A stretch of 64,000 nucleotides of DNA from Psychromonas sp030397575 (GCF_046250175.1 NZ_CP176468.1), one strand, 5' to 3'; numbered from the stretch's first letter, positions 10,012-20,273 are shown. Numbers and translations: made by a program. The notes: generated from the letters alone by a model not told the origin.

Positions 10012-10556
10012 CCTGTTTCAGTTTCAGTTTCAGTTTCAGCAACATTACAACCAAACAATAATAAGTCTGCCCCCTCTTCCGTGGCATCCTGCCAGGTTGC
10101 AATCAAATCATTGTAGTCTGCTAAGGTATCAGAGTTTAGGTTGGTACTACCAAGAAGTAATTCGCCATCATCACCGTGGCTGATTATTTGAATTGAGCTT
10201 AAAGAGTCATATTGAGAAAGGGTTTCTGTAATTTGATCGATGCCATTTTCATTAGCATCTAAAATAATGACTAGCGTATTTTCATCTGCATCTACAGTAT
10301 AACCACTATCAGTAACTCGGCTATCAATAAACACAATCTGGTCTATGTTGTCAGCAGATGAATTAAGGGATACTAGGCTCGCAGAAAGTGATTCAATCTC
10401 AGCTAATTTTGCCTCTGACTTTTCTTCGTTATCAACTTGTTTTTTTGCTGCAACATCTGCTGAGTCTGATTGGCTATCATTGACTTCACTAGCCGTTACT
10501 AAGGCAGCAGCGTCCAGTAAAATCCTAGGTTCTAGCTCGTAATACCCCTTGCTCAT
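9900..10556 (-). pseudogene. 5' fragment of a DUF4347 adhesin-like gene
   Basis: The product begins MSKGYYELEPRILLDAAA, the LEPR/LLDAAA leader typical of giant RTX/cadherin-type surface proteins, then a DUF4347 domain (VFIDSRVTDSGY, IQIISHGDDGELLLG, LLLFGCNVAE, ALLTGLDVAAS). Such proteins normally continue for one to several thousand residues of repeats and a secretion signal. Here the recognisable part ends near 9955 and the frame closes at 9900 inside the broken aminotransferase. The start is well supported by AAAGGAG seven bases before the ATG. The surviving piece cannot work as an adhesin. Confidence 0.82.
10015..10038 (-). repeat. Hexanucleotide tandem repeat (GTTTCA)x4
   Basis: Four exact copies of GTTTCA lie inside the DUF4347 fragment and encode an alternating Glu-Thr stretch. 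A 6-bp unit keeps the frame when copy number changes. It sits about 60 bp from the fusion junction. Confidence 0.85.
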
Positions 10557-10845
10557 GTAAATCTCCTTTTAACAACATAGTCCATTAAATATCACCTTAG
10601 TAGTATATAGTAAAAAAACAAAAAGATATCAAGTGGACATTACGAAATAAATAATGATTTCATATAAATAGCATTCAAATGGGAAATAAATCACTTGACG
10701 TAAATAAATATATTTCAAAGTGATCTTAATTAAATATGGATGCTTTATAATTAATAATTATAAGCAAAAAGAAGATTATTTATGCTTTGATAGAGGAAAT
10801 TTAACTCAGATTACAAATCAGTAGAAGAAGTAAAGTGAATCGAAC
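10557..10845. other. Intergenic, no gene seen
   Basis: AT-rich spacer between the start of the DUF4347 fragment and the terminator of the NRPS gene. It presumably contains the former adhesin promoter; nothing else stands out. Confidence 0.55.
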
Positions 10846-10882
10846 AACCTCATTACATACAAATTTCGTAGGTAATGAGGTT
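10846..10882. terminator. Hairpin terminator after the NRPS gene
   Basis: A perfect 11-bp stem AACCTCATTAC/GTAATGAGGTT begins about 10 bp past the NRPS stop codon. The T-rich tail is on the plus-strand side and the minus-strand side is less T-rich, so efficiency in the NRPS direction is uncertain. Confidence 0.65.
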
Positions 10883-10892
10883 TTATTTGTTA

Positions 10893-13800
10893 CTAATTTA
10901 AACTTGATTTTACTAATCTAGATAGCCTAGTTCCAATGCTCAGTAACGCTTCGCTTGATAAAATATCATCATGCGAAAATGGCAGCCTATATTTTGTCAA
11001 GTCATTAACAAAAGGTGCCCAGGACTTAACTTCATCCCAACCTTCAGGTAAGGTTTTTTCAGCGACAAATAGATGTACTTTTCCTGAGTAACTTTGCGTA
11101 GTTGCTTTGGACAATAAGCGCACCGTATCATCATAGTTAGCCACAATATCATTAAACATTTTGTCTTGTTCTGCGAGTCCTGCTTTGTCTGAAATATCAT
11201 TTTCGGCAGCAGCAAAGAATTGACGTTTTTCACGTTCCACTTCCTCACTTGCTTCTGCTTCAGTAGGACGTTTCCATTCTTGTCCTTCCGGTGGATAGGT
11301 ATCTAATAATCCAACAAAAGAGACCTGCTCACCCAACCTCTCAAGTTTAGCCGCTAAGGCAATCGCGACAGTTCCACCAAACGAATACCCTAAGAAATGA
11401 TAAGGTCCTTGTGGCTGTACACCCTTCAATGCCCTAAAATAATGCTCAACGGCAGCTTCCATATCCTCACTGACAGCAACAGCACCATTAGGTCGAGGTG
11501 ACTGTAAACCAACTATTGGGTAATTCCCTTCAAGATATTTTGGAAGTCCAGTGTACTGCCATGAAAAGCCTGAGCCCGGATTGATACAGATAAGCGGTGT
11601 ACCTTGCCCTTGTCGAATAGGTAAGATATGTCCAAAACCTGCTTTTTCAGGATCATTACGTAATGTTTCATCAACTAACACTGAAGCCAACTCTTCAATA
11701 GTAGGTGAAACCATTATCTGTCCAACTGACACAGGCAATCCTAAACTCGCTCTTAATTCAACGGCTAACTTCATGGCCATTAACGAATGACCACCTAAAT
11801 TAAAGAAGCTATCTTGTGCTGAAATATCATTTACATTTAATAACTTCTTAAAGGCTTGAGCAATAGTTTGTTCAACACCTGCTGTTGGTTTCCTGCCTGT
11901 GCTAGATTGACTTTGTTCTGGGTCAGGTAATGCCTTTTTATTTAACTTACCATTTGCACTCAGTGGAAACTCGTTTACTTCAATTAAAGCAATGGGAATC
12001 ATGTGCGTAGGTAAGCTCTCAGAGAGTCTACTTAACATTTGCGAAGCGTTTAAATGCAGCCCTTGGTTCACCTGATTGTTAGCAATATAATAGGCCACCA
12101 GCTGACGATTATCTTGAAGTGGTTGTGTTGGTATTGAGCGTTGTAAAGCTCGTGCATCAACCGTCACTTTTTTAATCTCATCAAAACTTAGTAACGCTTG
12201 CTCTATCTCTCCTATCTCTACACGTAAGCCACGAATTTTTAATTGGTCATCAGTGCGCCCCAAATAAATCACATTGCCATCATTTGACCATTTAGCAATA
12301 TCGCCGGTGCGATACATGCGTTGACCGTCCGCTTGAGGATCTGCAACAAACCTATCTGCAGTAATATCGGGCCTATTTAAATATCCATTGGCGAGTTGTT
12401 GTCCTGTTAAGTACAGTTCTCCAATACAATCAACACCAACAGGGCGAAGTTGATGATCTAAAATTCGTAGCCGAGTATTCCAAACAGGCAAACCAATTGG
12501 CACTTCAGTTAGTTGATTTTTAGTTGCTTCATTAGCCGGAAAATAAGTAACATCAACAGCAGCTTCGGTTGGCCCATAAAGATTATGTAATGGCTTATCA
12601 CTGATTGCTTCAAACTGTTCAACCAAACCAATTGGTAGCGCTTCACCACTACAAAATACTCGCTTTAATCTACTGTTTAATGCAGATAGTTGGTTAGTTC
12701 CTGATGCATGCTCAACAAAGGTCGCTAACATCGAAGGAACAAAATGCAAGGTTGTAATGTTTTCTGAAATAATAGTATCTAATATGGCTTGAGGGTCTCG
12801 GTGTGCCTCAGGCTCAGCCATAAATAAGCATGCGCCCTCAATTAATGGCCAGAAAAACTCCCACACTGATACATCAAAACTTGAAGGTGTTTTTTGTAAA
12901 ATAACATCCTCGCCAGTGAGTTGATACGCAGCTTGCATCCATAACAGTCGATTAACAATAGCTTGATGCGAGACCACCACACCTTTTGGTTTACCCGTAG
13001 AGCCAGACGTATAAATAACATAAGCAGGATCGTCAGCTTTAATTGTTTTTACAGCATGCTCAGAAAATGAATTATCCGTTTTTTGCTGTATTAATAAGCG
13101 ATCGATTAAAATAATGTTAAGTGATAGACCACTAAAAGCAGGCTTAGCAAACCTTGGCAGTTGCTCTTTGGTTGTGACTAAAGTGGTGACTTTTGCATCT
13201 GATAACATAAAAGCTAATCGTTCATCAGGATAACTGCTGTCAAGGGGTAGGTATGCAGCCCCTATCTCAATAACTGCTTGCAGAGCAATACTTAATTCAC
13301 AACTCCTAGGGACTGCAATGGCAATGAAGTCTGTATCGGAATCATCGCTATTATTTTCCTGTAACAAGCCTGTTGCTACGTTTTCTACTTGATGACGCAT
13401 TTGTTGGTAGGTAAATGATTGTTGCGCATCTTTTAATGCGATTTTAGTCGGCGTTAGATGTGCTTGCTGCTGTAGTAAATTACGCAAAGAATGTTCTTTT
13501 ACAACAACATCAGTCTGGTTCGCTTTGCATATCACTTCCTGATCTTGCTCAGTTTGAAATATTAATTCGGGTACTGAAATTTCTGAGTTATTAACTAGTT
13601 GCGTTAATATTTGGATAAAGCGTTGTACTAACTGTTCAGGTGCTTTAACCACATCTCTGTATTCAAACAAAATACGTATATTATCACCAGGTAGTACTAA
13701 TATAGTCAGTGGATAATGTGTATATCCTCTATTTTCAACTTGTTTAACTTCTAGTCCACGGTATGACTGGCTTAGGAAGTCCTGATCAGCTGGATAGTTC

Positions 13801-16800
13801 TCCACCACCAATAAAGTATCAAATAGATTATCGAGATTAGCAATCCGCTGGATTTCACCTAATCCTAAGTTATCATGAGACATTAAAGTGATTTGCTGTT
13901 TCTGTAACGCCAATAACTGAGTTAACACCGTTTGGTAGCTATTAAAGTCAATAGCGACTGGTAAGGTATTACTGAATAAACCAATTTGCTGATCAATACC
14001 AACTACATCACTGAATCGACCAGAAACTGGGCTACCGAATACCACTTTATCTCGTCCACACATAGCACCTAGCTGTAGGCCCCAAACGCCTTGTATTAAG
14101 GTATTTAGCGTCACTCCATGGTGTTGACAATATTGGTGTATTTGGGCACTTAACCGTGTATCTAAACTGGTTTTTAATTCTTGTACATCTGAAGTCGATT
14201 GTGCATAAAGCAGTGTCGGTGTTACGTCATTTAATGCTGTTCTCCAAGCTTGTTTTGCCGTTTCAGTTGAACTACTCGCCATCTCTATTACGACATCTTG
14301 ATAACGCGCATTTAAAGTATCCACCTGCGCAGAGTCATCAACATAGCTACCAACATAATGCACAAATAGGTCCCTCAATAAAATTGGGGTAGACCAACCA
14401 TCAATAATGAGATGATGTGCCGTAATTAACAGTTCATATTGTTTATCGGCAAGTTTAATTAGATTAAAAAACAGTAATGATGGCAATATTTCACCTTGGC
14501 CATTATTGTTATCAAGTTCAAACACTCTGTAGGCTTCATCCATTTCTAAAGAATATAAAGCGCTTTGTTTATCTGATTCATTTAAAGTGCTGAAATCCAA
14601 TGTATGCAGAGGTGCGTATTGTTTTGCACCAGATAATGAAATTTCCGGGATAATTTGCAAGGCTTTGCCTGTTAATTGCACATCGAATTGTGCCGCTAAT
14701 TGAGGGTGTTGTACGATCAATTTAGCGATCGCCTGTTGCAACTGTTCAGTATCAACTTCTCCAGCGATACTTAGTTTGGTGGTAAAACTATATTGACTAT
14801 CTTCTCCTGCTATTTGCGCATGAAATAATAATCCGGCTTGCAAAGGCAGAGTAGGTAGAATATCCGCTTGTTCACCATAATGCTGACGTAGTAATTGATA
14901 CTCTTGTTGATTAAATAGAGTATTTAACACTTTAGTTCTAGCGCGACTTTTATCTAGCTGATCATCAACTATTTGCTGTGTGGTTTTCGAGGTGGCTTGA
15001 ATTTCTTTCATCGCGCCCAGCATTTTTTCTGCTGTTCTCGCTTGAAAAATGGTCTGTGGTCTTAACTCATAACCTTGTTTATGTAATGCAATACTTAACC
15101 GCATAGCACTGATACTGTCTCCAGCCATTTTGAAAAAGTCATCATCTAACGCCACGCTATCAATATCCAATACAGAAGCCATTTGCTGACATAACAACAC
15201 TTCTTTCACCGTCTTAGGTATTAAGGCCCCCTGACTTAACATAATCGGTTTAGGTAATGCTTTTTTATTAATTTTACCACTCACGGTTAATGGCATTTCA
15301 TTTAAAATCGAGACTACAGAAGGCACCATATAACTTGGTAATACCGCATTCAGTTGTTTTAAAATACGAGCAACAACTTCTGACTCATCGCCTAGTTGAT
15401 GGTTATTCAAAGTACAGTAGGCCAATAAACGTTGACTATTATCATTTTGTTCAACAATAACAGCTACTTCTTTGGTTACCGTTAAACATGACAGCGCAGC
15501 TTCTACATCTCCTAACTCAATACGATAGCCACGAATTTTTACCTGATTATCACAGCGCCCAACAAATATTAATTGTCCCTGTGCTGACCAACGTACAATA
15601 TCCCCCGTCATGTACATGACATCCCCATCCATAAATGGATTCGCTACAAATCGACTGGCTGTAATATCAGGTCTATTCAAATACCCAGAAGACATATTAT
15701 CACCAGCGAGATACAACTCACCATTAACGCCAATGGGAACAGGTTTTAGCTGTTCATCGAGTATATACACTGAAGTATTGGCAAAGGGTTTACCAATTTC
15801 AACATCAGGCGTTTTATCAGTTATCTGCTCACTGGTTGCATAAACGGTAAATTCCGTTGGCCCATAGATGTTATGTGAAGCAATAGTACTATTACGTAAG
15901 GTTTGCCAAAGCGAAGGTGGTACTGGCTCACCACAAATATCCATTAATTGAGGTTGATGTCTGCCCTCTTCACATAAACCGGCTTGCACTAGTTGTGTCG
16001 CCAAAGAAGGTGCAACGGCTAAAGTATCTATTTTATCTGATTCAATCGAGGCTAATAACGAGAAAACATCTTGTTTTACATTATCAGAATAAAGGTGAAG
16101 TTTATGGCCTAAAGCCATTAAAATAATAGGATCCCAAGAGGTATCAAAGGACAAGGATCCAGTTAATGCAACATTTAATTGTTGCTTATTACAGTCAACA
16201 CTTGGATAAACTTTCGCCTGTAAAGCACTAATTAGGTTGATTAATGCACCATGCGAGACCATCACCCCTTTCGGTCTTCCAGTAGAACCAGAAGTATAAA
16301 ACACATAGGCAAGCTGCTGTTTTCTAACATCCGTTTTATCTACCGATAAAGGCGTATCATAACAAGCTTCAAGTACGGTTAACGTTGGCTTATCATCTAA
16401 ACAAAGGGTTAATACTGTGTCAGGTAACAGGTGTTTATTGTCGATGGTGCTTAATGCAAGGCTGGGGATTTTATCTTCACACATCATGGCTAAACGATCT
16501 GCTGGATGTCCTAGATCTAGCGGCAGGTACACCGCACCTATATTCATGATGGCAAAAATAGAAATAATAGAATCAATACTGCGTGGCACAGCAACCGCAA
16601 CCAAATCACCTGCTTTCACATCGTGAGAGAGTAACAAGCGGCTTAATTGATTAACACGTTTGTATAAATCTTCAAAACTTAATGAATCCCCTTCATGAAC
16701 CAGCGCGGTTTTATGCCCTGCTGTATTAGCTTGTTTTACCAACAACGAAACGATAGTTTCACCATAAGGGCTTGTATCAACTTTGGGGCCATTTGACCAC

Positions 16801-18191
16801 TCAACTAATTGTAGCTTCTCTTCAGAAGTGACCATTGAATAACTATCTAAAGCAGGATGTAAATTAAACGCTACATTATGTGCATACTGGGCTAATAAAT
16901 TTAATAAACGATGGCCATGTAACTGTAATTCAGCTTGGTTGTAGCGTGTTGCATTGGCAGATAATTCTATTGATAATTTACCTTGAAGTAGATAAATACC
17001 AAACTCGATATCTTCAATCGGCCCGGTAGCCATTTGATGAGTTTTACCTTTTACACCTGCTAAATCTAGCTGGTAATCAAATAATTTACAGTTTAACGTT
17101 GCACTATAAAGTCTTTCTTTGTTGCCAGCCGCCCCTAAGTCTCGTTGTATTTGCTCTGCTTCGTATTGCTGATGGCGTCTAATTTTTTTAATTTGTTGCA
17201 TCAAAGCTTTAATGCAATCTTCAAAGGTAAATTCAGGTTTTAATGTCATGATTAACGGGAGTACATTCACTGAAGTACCCAATGTTGTTAAAGCCTGAGA
17301 GCCCATCCGTCTCATTAATGGGTAACCTACGCATTGAGTCTGTTGGCCTGTGAGATTAGCCAAATAAATAAACACAGCAGTGCTAGCAATATCTGATAAA
17401 GAATAATCAACATGACGCCTTAGTGATTCGGCAATCTCATCCGACAGTACAAACTGCTCTCTGATCACATCTATATTAAGTCCATCAGTACTCGCTGACT
17501 GACGATAAGACAATGAGCTAGGCGCAATATCCTGCTCACAATAATCTTGCCAAAACTGTTTATCTCTATTTTTTTTATCACTTTTATCATAAGCAATATA
17601 TTCTTTAACAACTGCGTCATAGGGGGTAAATGGTGAATCTCCTACCTCTTCTCCAGACAGCAGAGCTGAATAAATATTACTGATGCGTTGTGTCAATGCA
17701 GTAAAACTAAATCCATCTAACATTAAATGATGGTATCGCTGATACCAAAGCCATTTCGGTTTACCTTTTTCAGTCGGTAACTTAAACACAATATGTCGAA
17801 AGCGATTATCTTCTGCATTCGCTCTTGGAGCCTGTGCAATATCATCTCGCATGATGCTAATAGCATCATCAACTGCACAATTATTGGCATTTGTTAAGTC
17901 AACAAAATCAGCAACAAGCCGCGCTTTACCGTCAGCTGATTGTAGTATTTGCACACTCTCATCCGCATGCTCTTGATATAGAGTATGTACTGTATCCGCT
18001 TCTATCAGCCCAAGTTTGATAGCTTCATTAAGTCGCTCAACATTGATATCTCCTAATAACTCAACATATTGAGCAACAGCAAAAGTATTATCCTTAGCGG
18101 CTAATTGATCTGCTACCCAAATTCCTAATTGAGGGCCTACAATTGGCAAGGAATGAGCAATAGAAATTTCAGTTGAAGTAGTATTTGGCAA
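10893..18191 (-). CDS. Dimodular siderophore NRPS, C-A-T-C-A-T-TE (EntF/VabF-like)
   Basis: The 2432-residue synthetase has C1 (HHLMLDG at 154-160), A1 (YTSGSTGRPKG, about 634), T1 (GDSIS, about 1024), C2 (HHLIIDG, about 1261), A2 (YTSGSTGKPKG, about 1730), T2 (GGHSL, about 2134) and a thioesterase (GYSFGG, about 2270). Aligning pocket positions by eye, A2 reads D-V-W-H-F-S-L-V-D, the serine code of EntF. A1 reads about D-T-D-A-D-C-I-V-Y; acidic residues at 239 and 299 suggest a basic amino acid (Lys, Orn or Arg). There is no epimerase domain. C1 should accept dihydroxybenzoate from the EntB-like carrier, and the TE should oligomerise or cyclise through serine esters. The start is TTG with AAGGA seven bases upstream. 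It lies downstream of mbtH, probably in one Fur-controlled transcript. Confidence 0.95.
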   Translation of the reverse strand: MPNTTSTEISIAHSLPIVGPQLGIWVADQLAAKDNTFAVAQYVELLGDINVERLNEAIKLGLIEADTVHTLYQEHADESVQILQSADGKARLVADFVDLTNANNCAVDDAISIMRDDIAQAPRANAEDNRFRHIVFKLPTEKGKPKWLWYQRYHHLMLDGFSFTALTQRISNIYSALLSGEEVGDSPFTPYDAVVKEYIAYDKSDKKNRDKQFWQDYCEQDIAPSSLSYRQSASTDGLNIDVIREQFVLSDEIAESLRRHVDYSLSDIASTAVFIYLANLTGQQTQCVGYPLMRRMGSQALTTLGTSVNVLPLIMTLKPEFTFEDCIKALMQQIKKIRRHQQYEAEQIQRDLGAAGNKERLYSATLNCKLFDYQLDLAGVKGKTHQMATGPIEDIEFGIYLLQGKLSIELSANATRYNQAELQLHGHRLLNLLAQYAHNVAFNLHPALDSYSMVTSEEKLQLVEWSNGPKVDTSPYGETIVSLLVKQANTAGHKTALVHEGDSLSFEDLYKRVNQLSRLLLSHDVKAGDLVAVAVPRSIDSIISIFAIMNIGAVYLPLDLGHPADRLAMMCEDKIPSLALSTIDNKHLLPDTVLTLCLDDKPTLTVLEACYDTPLSVDKTDVRKQQLAYVFYTSGSTGRPKGVMVSHGALINLISALQAKVYPSVDCNKQQLNVALTGSLSFDTSWDPIILMALGHKLHLYSDNVKQDVFSLLASIESDKIDTLAVAPSLATQLVQAGLCEEGRHQPQLMDICGEPVPPSLWQTLRNSTIASHNIYGPTEFTVYATSEQITDKTPDVEIGKPFANTSVYILDEQLKPVPIGVNGELYLAGDNMSSGYLNRPDITASRFVANPFMDGDVMYMTGDIVRWSAQGQLIFVGRCDNQVKIRGYRIELGDVEAALSCLTVTKEVAVIVEQNDNSQRLLAYCTLNNHQLGDESEVVARILKQLNAVLPSYMVPSVVSILNEMPLTVSGKINKKALPKPIMLSQGALIPKTVKEVLLCQQMASVLDIDSVALDDDFFKMAGDSISAMRLSIALHKQGYELRPQTIFQARTAEKMLGAMKEIQATSKTTQQIVDDQLDKSRARTKVLNTLFNQQEYQLLRQHYGEQADILPTLPLQAGLLFHAQIAGEDSQYSFTTKLSIAGEVDTEQLQQAIAKLIVQHPQLAAQFDVQLTGKALQIIPEISLSGAKQYAPLHTLDFSTLNESDKQSALYSLEMDEAYRVFELDNNNGQGEILPSLLFFNLIKLADKQYELLITAHHLIIDGWSTPILLRDLFVHYVGSYVDDSAQVDTLNARYQDVVIEMASSSTETAKQAWRTALNDVTPTLLYAQSTSDVQELKTSLDTRLSAQIHQYCQHHGVTLNTLIQGVWGLQLGAMCGRDKVVFGSPVSGRFSDVVGIDQQIGLFSNTLPVAIDFNSYQTVLTQLLALQKQQITLMSHDNLGLGEIQRIANLDNLFDTLLVVENYPADQDFLSQSYRGLEVKQVENRGYTHYPLTILVLPGDNIRILFEYRDVVKAPEQLVQRFIQILTQLVNNSEISVPELIFQTEQDQEVICKANQTDVVVKEHSLRNLLQQQAHLTPTKIALKDAQQSFTYQQMRHQVENVATGLLQENNSDDSDTDFIAIAVPRSCELSIALQAVIEIGAAYLPLDSSYPDERLAFMLSDAKVTTLVTTKEQLPRFAKPAFSGLSLNIILIDRLLIQQKTDNSFSEHAVKTIKADDPAYVIYTSGSTGKPKGVVVSHQAIVNRLLWMQAAYQLTGEDVILQKTPSSFDVSVWEFFWPLIEGACLFMAEPEAHRDPQAILDTIISENITTLHFVPSMLATFVEHASGTNQLSALNSRLKRVFCSGEALPIGLVEQFEAISDKPLHNLYGPTEAAVDVTYFPANEATKNQLTEVPIGLPVWNTRLRILDHQLRPVGVDCIGELYLTGQQLANGYLNRPDITADRFVADPQADGQRMYRTGDIAKWSNDGNVIYLGRTDDQLKIRGLRVEIGEIEQALLSFDEIKKVTVDARALQRSIPTQPLQDNRQLVAYYIANNQVNQGLHLNASQMLSRLSESLPTHMIPIALIEVNEFPLSANGKLNKKALPDPEQSQSSTGRKPTAGVEQTIAQAFKKLLNVNDISAQDSFFNLGGHSLMAMKLAVELRASLGLPVSVGQIMVSPTIEELASVLVDETLRNDPEKAGFGHILPIRQGQGTPLICINPGSGFSWQYTGLPKYLEGNYPIVGLQSPRPNGAVAVSEDMEAAVEHYFRALKGVQPQGPYHFLGYSFGGTVAIALAAKLERLGEQVSFVGLLDTYPPEGQEWKRPTEAEASEEVEREKRQFFAAAENDISDKAGLAEQDKMFNDIVANYDDTVRLLSKATTQSYSGKVHLFVAEKTLPEGWDEVKSWAPFVNDLTKYRLPFSHDDILSSEALLSIGTRLSRLVKSSLN

Positions 18192-18302
18192 AATGACATC
18201 CTTTTATTTAGTGATGTTAAAAATGATGATAAGCAAGGCATACTCGTTTATCAGGTCTATTTTTCATAATGATTGTTTAACGCTATTTTCAAAAACGACC
18301 TA

Positions 18303-18485
18303 TTAAGACGACGCCGATAATAGAAATGCCATACACTTCTCTCGCTGCTCAGGCCCAAACAATACGTGCCAGCCCTTTGGCACATCAGTGAAGGTTGGCC
18401 ATAAACTCTGTTGTTGTTTATCATTAATTAATACAAAGAATTGATGGTCAGTATTATCAAATGGATTGATATATTCATTTTGCAT
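18303..18485 (-). CDS. MbtH-like NRPS accessory protein, short C-terminus
   Basis: The 60-residue protein carries the MbtH core (NPFDN, FFVLINDKQQQSLWP, VPKGWHVLFGP, R..C). MbtH proteins bind and activate adenylation domains, here presumably those of the adjacent NRPS 111 bp downstream. The usual C-terminal stretch ending in WTDxRPxSL is absent: the frame stops about 10 residues after the conserved Cys. Reading the other two frames past the stop did not recover that tail, so a simple frameshift is not evident. AAGGAT six bases before the ATG supports the start. Confidence 0.88.
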   Translation of the reverse strand: MQNEYINPFDNTDHQFFVLINDKQQQSLWPTFTDVPKGWHVLFGPEQREKCMAFLLSASS

Positions 18486-18578
18486 TTTTTATCCTTAAAA
18501 CCTTAACAGGCTGAGTTGTTAAACCATTAACTTCAATCATTAATGGTTATGGTTAAATGTCACAAACACCAAAAAACT

Positions 18579-18597
18579 TAATGATTATCACTATCAA
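18579..18597 (-). promoter_or_regulatory. Fur box upstream of mbtH-NRPS
   Basis: On the minus strand TGATAGTGATAATCA matches the 7-1-7 Fur consensus TGATAATnATTATCA at most positions. It sits about 95 bp before the mbtH start, as expected for iron repression of the NRPS transcript. Confidence 0.7.
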
Positions 18598-18715
18598 CTG
18601 ATATTTAAATACAATTATCCCTATATCGGCATAAGCATTTATCAATATTAGTGAGGTATTAGATCGACATTGTGTTGATTGATAAGAGAAAAAATTTTCC
18701 TCTTATCATATATAA

Positions 18716-19966
18716 TTAATTTTTAGCTAGCGGTGTGGCTTGATGATGAGAATCGGTTACTAGAGAGTCATGATTTACCCATCGCCACAAAATAATTGGC
18801 GCAGCAATAGTTAATAGAATACTAATCATAGCAACCCAATCCATACCGACAATTTTATTATCTACAGTAGTAGTCAATAACGCTGCAGATAAAAACCCTG
18901 CAGCCCCAGAAGCAACATTGCTAACACTATTATTAATGGACATAAAAGCGGCACGTTGTGGTGGTGCAGGTAGATGGCTGATGATACTTGTTGTGGCACT
19001 CATTCTCACCGTACTAACCGTCATCATTAATGCAAAAAGGACAAACAATTCATTCACTTGTGGTGTTGCGATAAAAATAAGGTACAGAGATAACGCAACC
19101 ATTAATGCACTAACGATATGTAACTGGTGACGAATGCCTTTATCAAATAGTTTGCCAGTGAACTGCAAAATAATAAAACTAGCAATACCACCTCCAAAAT
19201 ATAATGCAGACATATCCTCTCGAGGAAATGCAAGATTAAACTGAAAATAAGCAGAGAAATTACTGATGATCAAGAAGTGAGCAAGTATCTGAATTGCAAC
19301 AACTAACAGCGCTATTTTAACTTTTAATTGTGACAATAATAGCGAAACAGCTTTCTGTTTTGCAGCATTCCCTGATTGAATATGCGCAGTCATTGAAGGA
19401 AAAACTATTACACACAACAAAGCCAGTAATATACCTAACCCACCAAATATCCAAAAGTTAATTTGCCATGAAAAATACAAAGAAACTAGCAAGGATAATG
19501 GCACCATTAAGATCGCAGCGATAGAAAAAGCACTACCGATAAAGGCCATCACTCGTCCGCGGTTTGGCGGTGGTGTCACATCAATCACAGCAGCCATTAG
19601 TACCGATGAAGCAGGTCCAGTAAAACTACCCGATAAAGTAAACAAAATAATCAATGCTAAGGGAGAGGAGGCAAATCCACAGGCGATTAAACACAGGCCT
19701 CTTAATAATAAAAATAGTACCAATATTGATTTTCGATCATATTTATCAAGCTGATCAGCCAATAACCAAGTTAATAACGCAGATCCAAACATCGCTCCAC
19801 CGATTAAGTAACCAATATGCGCAGGATTCAGATCAATACTCTTCACTAAATCAGGCCCTAAAGGCACCACCATCATAAAACCGCCAAGCGATATTATATT
19901 TATCAAAAAAGCTAACCTTACGACCCAATTACTGGTTGGCTTTGCTGCACTATTTTCTAAAGTCAT
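18716..19966 (-). CDS. MFS transporter, probable siderophore exporter (EntS-like)
   Basis: The protein is a 416-residue, 12-helix major facilitator with the loop 2-3 motif LADQLDKYDRKS. Placed inside the siderophore locus, divergent from entC across a Fur box, it is the natural candidate to export the finished catechol siderophore through the inner membrane, like EntS. The frame is open further upstream (an in-frame ATG at 20068), but the ATG at 19966 is preferred because AGGATGAG lies just before it and the upstream extension is not MFS-like. Substrate assignment rests on context. Confidence 0.85.
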   Translation of the reverse strand: MTLENSAAKPTSNWVVRLAFLINIISLGGFMMVVPLGPDLVKSIDLNPAHIGYLIGGAMFGSALLTWLLADQLDKYDRKSILVLFLLLRGLCLIACGFASSPLALIILFTLSGSFTGPASSVLMAAVIDVTPPPNRGRVMAFIGSAFSIAAILMVPLSLLVSLYFSWQINFWIFGGLGILLALLCVIVFPSMTAHIQSGNAAKQKAVSLLLSQLKVKIALLVVAIQILAHFLIISNFSAYFQFNLAFPREDMSALYFGGGIASFIILQFTGKLFDKGIRHQLHIVSALMVALSLYLIFIATPQVNELFVLFALMMTVSTVRMSATTSIISHLPAPPQRAAFMSINNSVSNVASGAAGFLSAALLTTTVDNKIVGMDWVAMISILLTIAAPIILWRWVNHDSLVTDSHHQATPLAKN

Positions 19967-20066
19967 AGACTCATCCTGAGATAAAAAATCAAATAAATAT
20001 GCGAAATATATTTTTAACCATTCGCAAAAAAGAAGTGGATTGTACACACAAAACAATTTCGATCGC

Positions 20067-20085
20067 AAATGATAATAATTATTAA
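20067..20085. promoter_or_regulatory. Fur box between exporter and entC
   Basis: TGATAATAATTATTA (20070-20084) differs from the 7-1-7 Fur consensus TGATAATnATTATCA at one position. It lies in the divergent intergenic region, 101 bp from the exporter start and about 190 bp from entC, so it could repress both. Confidence 0.82.
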
Positions 20086-20273
20086 TTCGATTGATCTATT
20101 GTTAAAAATAATGCTAGCATTTTAATGCACTCATCATTTTTAAAATTAAAGTAAATATTGAAACTTAGTAATACAGTAAATAACTAAGTTCAATTTTATT
20201 TATATTAATTAATAACTTATGAGCTTTCATTGATTTTAAAAAATAAGCATTCAGTTTAAAGGGGAACCTACTA

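Noticed and set aside
11551..16626. Several plus-strand frames of 60-80 codons
   Set aside because: All lie antisense inside the NRPS gene, whose domains are continuous.
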